Assembly (NCBI GenBank): GCA_963667715.1
Contig: OY763926.1
Coordinates: 2,046,001-2,110,000, forward strand
From: JAFGDI01 sp963667715
GTDB taxonomy: Bacteria; Planctomycetota; Phycisphaerae; Sedimentisphaerales; SM23-30
Length of the DNA: 64,000 nt
Reading direction: 5' to 3'
The notes under the pieces were generated by a model. That model had not been told where the DNA came from. It was given only the letters and a program-made list of their open reading frames with translations, and searched no databases. Positions 47,140-54,697 of the stretch are shown in pieces. How positions within the stretch are numbered: the stretch's first letter is position 1; each line of letters starts with the position of its first letter. A program made the position numbers and the translations under genes.

Positions 47140-47551
47140 ATTACTAGGGTGTTCTGCTTAATTATTTGCTGGTTTACTGTAGTGTTATTATTCAAATGAT
47201 ATCCGATATAAAATGAAATGTAAACAGCCATAAACTAGCTGCTTAAATGGTGCTAATAAATAGCGTTTATGATAAAGATTACTTAACTGAAAATAAAAAA
47301 GAAATACTTACTAATACCTTATCTATAAAAGACTTGTATGAATAGTGTGTTAAAATCTCATTTAACCCAACTATTTTCTATTAAACATAGTTAGATTTTT
47401 GTTAGAATAAAGTTATAGTAGGCGTACAGTTTTACTGTCCGAATTTGTCAGATTGTTAAAATATCGTATTAAGTTTTAATCTCTGGCAGGTCATGTAGCT
47501 GAATTCATGAATATGCTATACGAATTGTGCATTGTTGTTTAGGAGAAGAAT
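47140..47551. other. Divergent region between rarA and the CotH gene
   Basis: 412 bases with the promoter and dyad at 47426-47472 and no open frame. The rest is AT-rich and shows nothing further. Confidence 0.5.
47426..47472 (+). promoter_or_regulatory. Candidate promoter and dyad before the CotH gene
   Basis: ACAGT-TTT-ACTGT at 47426-47438 lies just before TTGTCA (47445-47450), a 16-base spacer and TATTAA (47467-47472). The ATG is 80 bases downstream. Confidence 0.4.
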
Positions 47552-50500
47552 ATGAGATTTAGTTCAGGTAATTTTAAACAAATCTTTCTGGTACTACCTC
47601 TTTGGGTATTAGCTTTTGGATTTTTGCCAGCTGCTTCTGCTGATATTGTTGTCACAGAAACTGACGGCATAACAGAGGTCTCTGAAGGTGTGTCCTTTGA
47701 TTATTTTAGCGTTGCACTCTCTTCTTCGCCTACTTCTTTGGTAGAGGTCCGTCTTGTTCCCACAACAATGGATATTGAGCTAAATGGTGATTATCCAGGC
47801 GATTCTATCATTCTTGAATTCAATAGTTCAAACTGGTCTGTAGCTCAGGATGTGTCTGTCCGGGCGGTACAGGATTCTATAGAAGAAGGTTCTCATTCTT
47901 GTCAGATAGACATCTCTGCCAGCAGCGAAGATTTGACATATAGCAATCTTACCGCTTCTCCTGTAAATGTATATATTACTGACTATGAGGGCAATCCTTG
48001 TAGCGAAGCTGATATAGACGGCGACTGTACTGTTAGTATGAGCGATCTTGAACTTATGGCTGCTCAATGGCTGGGTAGTCCATGTAGCGGGCCTGATTGT
48101 GCTGATCTGGTAAATGCTGACGGCGTAGACATGCTCGACTTCCAGATACTTTCTACTAATTGGAACGAGGTCTTTGGCCCGGTGGTTATTAGTGAATTTA
48201 TGGCGAAAAATTCTAGTAATGACCCTGGAGTAGATCAGGAAAGCTGGGAAGTATTTGATGAGAACAATGAAGCTTGCGACTGGATAGAAATATATAATGT
48301 ATCTACAGAACCTGTATCTTTGGCTGGCTGGTATCTGACTGATGATGCCGACGACCTTGCAAAGTGGTCTTTCCCGGAAGATATGAATATTGCATCTGGT
48401 GAATACTTACTCGTATATGCCAGTGGAAATGATACTTCTGATAATGGTTATGTGCATACCAACTTTTCATTAAGTGCTTCTGGTGAATATCTCGCGATCG
48501 TAGATCCTTCCGGCCGTGTTGCTCAGGCTTATACAACCGTTGATAATGGTTACCCCGAGCAGTTGGAAAATATCTCATATGGTTTAGCCGGATATTTTAC
48601 TGAGCAGCGTTATTTCTCGCCAGCTACCCCAGGTTCAGCAAATGTTGGCTCGGTAATATCTATTGTTTCTGATACTCATTTTTCTGTTAAACGTGGTTTT
48701 TATACCGATCCGTTTTATGTCGAAATAACAGCAGATGAGGTTGATACTCAGATACGATATACCACCGATGGCAGTGCCCCGACCGTATCACACGGAACCT
48801 TGTATGACCCGTCAAGTCCGATCTACGTAGACAAAACTACTACATTACGTGCTACCGCTTATAAGACAGGCTGGCTGCCAAGTAATGTTGATACTCAAAC
48901 TTATATCTTTGTTAGTGATGTACTAACTCAGTCTCCAAATGGTGAAGTTCCTGAGGGGTGGCCGGCAAGCTATGAAGCCAATGGGCATATTATGGATTAT
49001 GGCATGGACCCAGATATTGTAAATAATCTTGCCTATGCTTCATATATGGAAACAGCATTGTTGTCTATTCCTACTCTTTCAGTTGTAACTGATCTTGATA
49101 ATTTATTTAATGATGAAAACGGTGTATATGTTCATGTTGATGATGATACGCGTATAAATGGTGAATATTATGAGCAGCCTATTTCGCTTGAGCTGATAAA
49201 TCCTGATGGCACTAAAGGCTTTCAGGTTGACTGTGGTGCTCGTATTCGTGGTGCATATAGTCGCCAGCTATCAAATCCTAAACATTCTTTACACTTATAT
49301 TTCCGCAGTAAATATGGCGATCCGAAATTGGAATATCCACTATTTGGCGATGAAGGTACTGACGAGTTCGATAAGATAGATCTTCGTACAAATGCTAATT
49401 TCGCCTGGCATGGTAACTGGCTGCCTCATTTGATCAGTGTATTCAGTACTTGCGTGCATGATGAATATTGCAGGTTGGTGCAGGGGATGTTAGGGCATCC
49501 ATACACTCGTACCTGCTATTATCATTTATATCTCAATGGTCAGTATTGGGGACTATATGAAACTCAGGAAAGAGTGGATTATCGTTTTGCTGCCAGTTAC
49601 CTACCTGGTTCCAAAGATGATTATGATGTTATGAAGGTTGATGCTCTTACTCGTTCAGTTGTAGCAACTGACGGCGATCTGAATACCTACCGCGAACTAT
49701 ATGATGCCGTTATTGATGGTATCGACCCACTTGAATATTATTCGCTGCAGGGTATAAATTCTGACGGTACACGCAACCCAGACTATAAGCGTCTTCTCGA
49801 TGTGGATAATCTTATCGATTTTATGCTACTTACTTATTATGTCGCTAATACCGACGGCCCTGGCTCAAGATGGACCCGAACCAATAATTTCTATGCGATT
49901 ATCAATCGTAATGATCCTGATGGATTCAAATGGCTTGCCCACGATAATGAACATACTCTTGGTGTCTGCGAAGCTGATGATTCACGTCGTGAAAATATGG
50001 TTACACCACTAACTACTGCCGGTGCGAATTTCAGTTATTTCAATCCGCAATGGCTGCATGAACAGCTCGCTAATCAGGTGCCGGAATATCGTCTCAGATT
50101 CGCTGACCGTGCTCATGAGCTGCTTTATAATGGCGGTATATTTACTGGTGACAAGACCTATGAGATAATGGACTCGCTAGCTAAGCAGATAAATACTGCT
50201 ATGATCGCTGAATCTGCACGCTGGGGTGATGTTATTGGCGAATTTGCTAATAATCCATATACCTGGCAGACCTGGAATGAAGCGATGCAGTTTACCTATA
50301 ACTGGATCTACGGAACAAGGACTGAGCTGTCAAATGGTACTTTGAATTACTATCAGAATTGGCCTATGTATCCACGTGAAGATCGTGTTATTGGACAGTT
50401 CCGTTCTATTAACTGGTATCCATCGTTTGACGCTCCTGAGTTTTCTCAGCATGGCGGAAATGTAGAGAGTAATTATTCGCTTTCTATATCAAACCCTGAT

Positions 50501-53164
50501 GGGGTTGGTACAATATACTACACTACCGACGGTGCAGACCCTCGCCACTTGTCTTCTGAGGTGCAGGGCGTATCACTCTTTACCGAAGATTCCCTCAAAT
50601 ATGTATGTGTTCCAACCGAACAGCTGTCGATGGCTGGTGTAAAAGCTGAGACCTTCCTTGGCATAGGTGGTTTCTTGCTTGATTATCTGTATGCCAGTGA
50701 AAATTATCCTGATAATCCTTCGTATGTAGAGCTGTGGGATAAGATATCTATGCCGACAGTAGATCATGATAATACTTATGCTACGCGCACAAGAGCACTG
50801 CTGCATCCGCCAGTTTCTGGTGAGTATACTTTCTGGCTGATCTGTGATGATAACGGCAGCTTAAAGCTCAGTACTGACTCGACCCCGGAAAACGCATCTG
50901 AAATAGCTTATATTTATGGTGATAACACCTGGGGTGACCCTGGCAACTGGTATAAATTTGCCTTTCAGCAGTCAGAGCCGATCTACCTTGAAGCAGGGCA
51001 GGCTTATTATATCGAAGCATTGCAGAAGGAAAACTCCGGTGGCGATCATCTGCTGGTTGGTTGGTCTGGTCCAGATATTGCTGGCCCGGTCGTTATCGAC
51101 TCGCAGTATTTTACTCTGCCTCCTGATGATACGCTTTGGGCTCAGCCATATTTTGATACTGCTGACTGGACTGTTGGTTATGGCCCGGTTGCCTATGAAA
51201 ACAGCCCTAACAATGAGATTAATTATACCAGCTATGTTACTGCTGGTATCGACGTTAAATCTGAAATGTTTGGTAAACTTACCAGCTGTTATATCCGTAT
51301 TCCATTTACTTATTCTGCGTCTCAGGTTTCAAGCCTGATACTCAATATGCGTTATGATGATGGTTGTATAGTCTATCTAAATGGTGTTGAGGTGTATCGA
51401 GATAATCTTGATGGCACAGAGCCGATATGGAGCTCTCAGGCATTTGATTTCCGCGATGATGCTTTTGCTGTTGTAATGAAAGCGATTGACATTAGCGAGT
51501 ATGTCGACTTGCTTAGAGTTGGTGATAATGTTCTGGCTATTCACGGCCTTAACGATCAGCCAACCTCTAGCGATTTCCTTATCTCTGCTGAGCTTACTGC
51601 TTATGCAACTGGAAATTCCGAGCCGTCACCAACATCTGTTGAGTATACCGGTCCGGTTACGCTTGATAAGAGCCAGGAGGTTAAGGCTCGTATCTTTACT
51701 GGTAGCCAATGGTCTGCATTGACTAGTGCTGACTTTAGTGTTGGCCCCGTAGCAGATTCCTTGAGAGTTACTGAACTTATGTACCATCCGGCTGACCCGA
51801 ACTATGAGTTTATCGAGCTTCAGAATATTGGTACTGAACCTATAAATCTCAATAAAGTTGAGCTGACCAAGGGTGTTAACCATCTCTTTGGCGATGTGAC
51901 ACTACCTGCTGGTGAGTTTGTGGTCCTGGTTCCAGATAAAGCAATGTTTGAGGCATATTATACCGATCTGTCACCATCTTGTATTGTTGAGCAGTGGGAT
52001 TCAGGAACCCTTGACAACAATAGTGAAATGGTTCGTGTTAAAGATGCTACAGGCAACATCATTCAGGAATTTGAATATAAAGACTGGTATTCTCAGACTG
52101 ACGGCGATGGTTTCTCGCTGGTTATACTGAACGCATATGATAATGTCCTTACAAATTGGAATTTGAAGGATTCTTGGACAGTTAGTACTTCACCTGACGG
52201 CACACCCGGCGAGTATGAGCAGGTACTTGCTGCGAATAGTATTGTAATAAATGAGATATTAGCTCATTCACACAATGATCTGCCTGATTGGGTTGAACTC
52301 TATAATACAACAGATCGCAATATAAATATCGGTGGCTGGTATTTAAGTGATTCCGCTGAAAACCTTCAGAAGTATCAGATCCCGTCTGTTACTATACCAG
52401 CCTATGGCTATGCTGTATTCAGTGAAGATACTGATTTCGGCGAGTTTTTCCGTTTGAGTGAAAATGGTGAAAAGCTCTATCTTAGCTCTGCGGTTGGCGG
52501 TATTCTTACCGGCTATCAGGAATCTGAAGATTTTGGCGCATCTAACACAGGTGTGCCGTTTGGCCGCTATCAGAAATCAGATGGCAGCTATAATTTTGTC
52601 TCAATGAGTGAACCAACTCCGGGAGCGGCAAATGCATACCCTCTGGTTGGCCCTCTGGTTATTACTGAGATTATGTATAATCCAATGGAAGATGGTGATG
52701 CTGAATATATCGAGATTCAGAATACATCTGATTATGCGGTAAATCTCTGGTATGATGATAATGTAAATTCTGAACAGATCCCTTGGCGTCTGATTGATGA
52801 AGATGGAATATTAATTGAGTTCCCAATAGGAGTGACTTTATTAGCTGGCGAAAAACTGCTGGTTGTTAAAGATCAGGAAGATTTTGAAACTGTATTTGGT
52901 ACTGTACCAGATGGTGTTCAGTATTATCAGTGGACTTCCGGTAAGCTTTCCAATGGCGGCGAAAAGATCGAGCTGCAAATGCCCGGCGATACTGATGGCA
53001 TAGAGAGGTTCTTTATCCGCGTCGACCGTGTTAATTACGACGATGAAGATGGTTGGCCGCTAACTCCAGATGCTCAGGGTGATTCGCTGCATCGTATCGC
53101 ACTTGACGATTACGGCAATGACTATATAAACTGGTCTGCCGCCGCACCGTCACCTGGTATATAA
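47552..53164 (+). CDS. Giant exported CotH-kinase/lamin-tail/PA14 protein
   Basis: 1870 residues; AGGAG before the ATG. Signal peptide (to about residue 31), a Calx-beta-like domain (32-148), the planctomycete dockerin-like pair (150-210), a lamin-tail (LTD) domain (212-300), a chitobiase-C-like strand domain (375-455, IRYTTDGSAPT), a CotH spore-coat kinase domain (about 500-900; DCGARIRGAYSRQ, KHSLHLYFRSKYG, YHLYLNGQYWGLYETQERVD, WLAHDNEHTLG), a second chitobiase-type segment (about 970), a PA14-like carbohydrate-binding domain (1030-1177) and three more lamin-tail domains starting near 1403, 1562 and 1700. CotH kinases phosphorylate proteins; in exported planctomycete proteins this role is untested. 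The dockerin-like pair sits near the N-terminus, unlike the two other giant proteins here where it is last. No cohesin partner is seen. Confidence 0.88.
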   Translation: MRFSSGNFKQIFLVLPLWVLAFGFLPAASADIVVTETDGITEVSEGVSFDYFSVALSSSPTSLVEVRLVPTTMDIELNGDYPGDSIILEFNSSNWSVAQDVSVRAVQDSIEEGSHSCQIDISASSEDLTYSNLTASPVNVYITDYEGNPCSEADIDGDCTVSMSDLELMAAQWLGSPCSGPDCADLVNADGVDMLDFQILSTNWNEVFGPVVISEFMAKNSSNDPGVDQESWEVFDENNEACDWIEIYNVSTEPVSLAGWYLTDDADDLAKWSFPEDMNIASGEYLLVYASGNDTSDNGYVHTNFSLSASGEYLAIVDPSGRVAQAYTTVDNGYPEQLENISYGLAGYFTEQRYFSPATPGSANVGSVISIVSDTHFSVKRGFYTDPFYVEITADEVDTQIRYTTDGSAPTVSHGTLYDPSSPIYVDKTTTLRATAYKTGWLPSNVDTQTYIFVSDVLTQSPNGEVPEGWPASYEANGHIMDYGMDPDIVNNLAYASYMETALLSIPTLSVVTDLDNLFNDENGVYVHVDDDTRINGEYYEQPISLELINPDGTKGFQVDCGARIRGAYSRQLSNPKHSLHLYFRSKYGDPKLEYPLFGDEGTDEFDKIDLRTNANFAWHGNWLPHLISVFSTCVHDEYCRLVQGMLGHPYTRTCYYHLYLNGQYWGLYETQERVDYRFAASYLPGSKDDYDVMKVDALTRSVVATDGDLNTYRELYDAVIDGIDPLEYYSLQGINSDGTRNPDYKRLLDVDNLIDFMLLTYYVANTDGPGSRWTRTNNFYAIINRNDPDGFKWLAHDNEHTLGVCEADDSRRENMVTPLTTAGANFSYFNPQWLHEQLANQVPEYRLRFADRAHELLYNGGIFTGDKTYEIMDSLAKQINTAMIAESARWGDVIGEFANNPYTWQTWNEAMQFTYNWIYGTRTELSNGTLNYYQNWPMYPREDRVIGQFRSINWYPSFDAPEFSQHGGNVESNYSLSISNPDGVGTIYYTTDGADPRHLSSEVQGVSLFTEDSLKYVCVPTEQLSMAGVKAETFLGIGGFLLDYLYASENYPDNPSYVELWDKISMPTVDHDNTYATRTRALLHPPVSGEYTFWLICDDNGSLKLSTDSTPENASEIAYIYGDNTWGDPGNWYKFAFQQSEPIYLEAGQAYYIEALQKENSGGDHLLVGWSGPDIAGPVVIDSQYFTLPPDDTLWAQPYFDTADWTVGYGPVAYENSPNNEINYTSYVTAGIDVKSEMFGKLTSCYIRIPFTYSASQVSSLILNMRYDDGCIVYLNGVEVYRDNLDGTEPIWSSQAFDFRDDAFAVVMKAIDISEYVDLLRVGDNVLAIHGLNDQPTSSDFLISAELTAYATGNSEPSPTSVEYTGPVTLDKSQEVKARIFTGSQWSALTSADFSVGPVADSLRVTELMYHPADPNYEFIELQNIGTEPINLNKVELTKGVNHLFGDVTLPAGEFVVLVPDKAMFEAYYTDLSPSCIVEQWDSGTLDNNSEMVRVKDATGNIIQEFEYKDWYSQTDGDGFSLVILNAYDNVLTNWNLKDSWTVSTSPDGTPGEYEQVLAANSIVINEILAHSHNDLPDWVELYNTTDRNINIGGWYLSDSAENLQKYQIPSVTIPAYGYAVFSEDTDFGEFFRLSENGEKLYLSSAVGGILTGYQESEDFGASNTGVPFGRYQKSDGSYNFVSMSEPTPGAANAYPLVGPLVITEIMYNPMEDGDAEYIEIQNTSDYAVNLWYDDNVNSEQIPWRLIDEDGILIEFPIGVTLLAGEKLLVVKDQEDFETVFGTVPDGVQYYQWTSGKLSNGGEKIELQMPGDTDGIERFFIRVDRVNYDDEDGWPLTPDAQGDSLHRIALDDYGNDYINWSAAAPSPGI

Positions 53165-53179
53165 AATTGATTTTATGCA

Positions 53180-53371
53180 GTTGGTTTCAGGGTTATTTAT
53201 TAATAACTCAAACAGACCTATAATTTCAGTTTGAGTATTGCAATTGACTATTCGCAATGAATTTAGAATGTTGTAGTTAGTTTTGAGGGCTGTCAGTTCA
53301 GCTAATTACTAAATCCTAAATTCTCTCAAGCTGACCTATGGTCAGTTTGAGTTAATAATTACCCTGAAACC
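53180..53371. repeat. Imperfect inverted repeat of the FGE gene 3' end
   Basis: The left arm (53180-53213) and the reverse complement of the right arm (53345-53374) share TTGGTTTCAGGGT and CTCAAAC with two small gaps between. The right arm is the coding end of the FGE-domain gene; the left arm, read on the plus strand, spells AVGFRVI then stops. A second hairpin (CTCAAGCTGACC, TAT, GGTCAGTTTGAG at 53325-53351) covers the FGE stop codon. Confidence 0.65.
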
Positions 53372-54421
53372 AATTGCTTTATCTTTAAGGTCTGGATTAG
53401 CTGAACTCCGGTATGTAGAATTGCATTTTTCAGCTGGACTCTGCCAGCAACCGCCTCTGATAACTTTCTGTATAACAATATCAGGCCCCTTAGGGTCAAC
53501 AATATCTACCGTTGGCCATGGTTTCTCAGAATACCAGTCACTGCACCATTCCCACACATTTCCATAAATATCATACAGGCCAAATAGATTAGACTTCTTC
53601 CTACCTGTTACTTGTGGGCATAGTGAATAGTAATTATTATACCAGCAATATTCTGATAGTAATTCCAATTCATTACCGAAAAAATAATTCTGATCCTGTT
53701 GTTCGCCTTTTGAAGCTATTTCCCACTGGATTTCAGTTGGCAGAGTATATTCTACGCCGTCAAACTCGCTTAGCCATTTGCAAAACTCTAAAGCTTCGTA
53801 ATAACTGACCATGCTTATTGGTTTACCGCTATTATTAGTGAAATAGTCGTCTGATAGGTGGAAGCAATTGTACTCGTCCAGTTCAAACGGCAGTGATTCC
53901 TCTTCAAAATCGTTAAATCGTACCTCGTCAGCCAGTATGGTTTTAGTGCTGTTGAGGTAGTCAATGTATTGCCCGACAGTAATTTCTTTTTCGCTCATCC
54001 AGAACCCGCTGGAAAGCGAAAGTGTGATCTCAATATCCTCTGGCATCATGCCGGAAGTGTCTCGAACGGTCTTATTTGTACTGCCGGCCGGTACCCAGCA
54101 GCACTTAACGCCAGATGGCAGGGTTTTAGATATCTCCAAACCGTTATTATATAGCGATATTATGGTTTTTCTGTCTATCTTTCCAATATTATCGAGTAGA
54201 TAGCATTTTTGCGTTAGAGGGTCAGGTGTAAGTAGCTTTTTGCAATTAGCAATCGCTGCTTCATCACCGGGGAAATATTCCAGCCTCTGGGCCATATCTT
54301 TGATCAGCAGCTCAGGCGGCATTTTTGATACACTGCCACTTTCCTCACTGCATAGGCCTGCGTTAGCCAGAAATGTCAGCAATAATGAGAAAAAGTATTT
54401 TCTTGTAGTGTTTTTATTAAT
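53342..54421 (-). CDS. Exported FGE/SUMF1-domain protein; probable ATT start
   Basis: The first canonical start is TTG 54382, which would cut through a signal peptide. Upstream in frame lies INKNTTRKYFFSLLLTFLANAG, a proper signal peptide, beginning at ATT 54421 seven bases after GAGGG; no ATG, GTG, TTG or CTG exists before the stop at 54452-54454. I use ATT, giving 359 residues. Residues about 105-355 are a formylglycine-generating enzyme-like sulfatase-modifying domain: FWMSEKEITVGQYIDYL, YTLPTEIQWEIAS, LFGLYDIYGNVWEWCSDWY and VIRGGCWQ...CNSTYR with the final IGFRVI. Of the two active-site cysteines of true FGE, the second may match Cys in EKCNSTYR but the first is not clearly kept, so sulfatase activation is doubtful; many SUMF1-domain proteins bind ligands instead. 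No sulfatase is in the window. Confidence 0.8.
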   Translation of the reverse strand: MNKNTTRKYFFSLLLTFLANAGLCSEESGSVSKMPPELLIKDMAQRLEYFPGDEAAIANCKKLLTPDPLTQKCYLLDNIGKIDRKTIISLYNNGLEISKTLPSGVKCCWVPAGSTNKTVRDTSGMMPEDIEITLSLSSGFWMSEKEITVGQYIDYLNSTKTILADEVRFNDFEEESLPFELDEYNCFHLSDDYFTNNSGKPISMVSYYEALEFCKWLSEFDGVEYTLPTEIQWEIASKGEQQDQNYFFGNELELLSEYCWYNNYYSLCPQVTGRKKSNLFGLYDIYGNVWEWCSDWYSEKPWPTVDIVDPKGPDIVIQKVIRGGCWQSPAEKCNSTYRSSANPDLKDKAIGFRVIINSN

Positions 54422-54551
54422 AGTATTTCCCTCGTAATTATCTGAGCTTATTTAAATTTTGCTGTCGATAATGATCATTTCCATTTGTGATTATATTTCA
54501 TAATTTACCTAAATCAAGTTATATCATCGAAATAAATCATTTTTGTTTTAG

Positions 54552-54579
54552 TTGATTAGCGAACCGTGTCGAATATAAT
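54552..54579 (+). promoter_or_regulatory. Sigma-70 type promoter of lon
   Basis: TTGATT, 16 bases, TATAAT, then GAGTACAGAT at 54581-54590, the same 10-mer as after the bfr promoter. The leader to the ATG is about 110 bases. Confidence 0.6.
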
Positions 54580-54697
54580 TGAGTACAGATATGAGCAAAA
54601 CAATATTCAGAATTTGATAAATGGTATATGATTTGCTATGTATAATATAGTGTGATTTTGAATGTAAATTACTATAAAACATACAATTAAGACTATT

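Noticed and set aside
4593..53164. Cellulosome-like system from the dockerin-like repeats
   Set aside because: No cohesin or scaffoldin is in the window, and this short repeat is common in planctomycete exported proteins generally.
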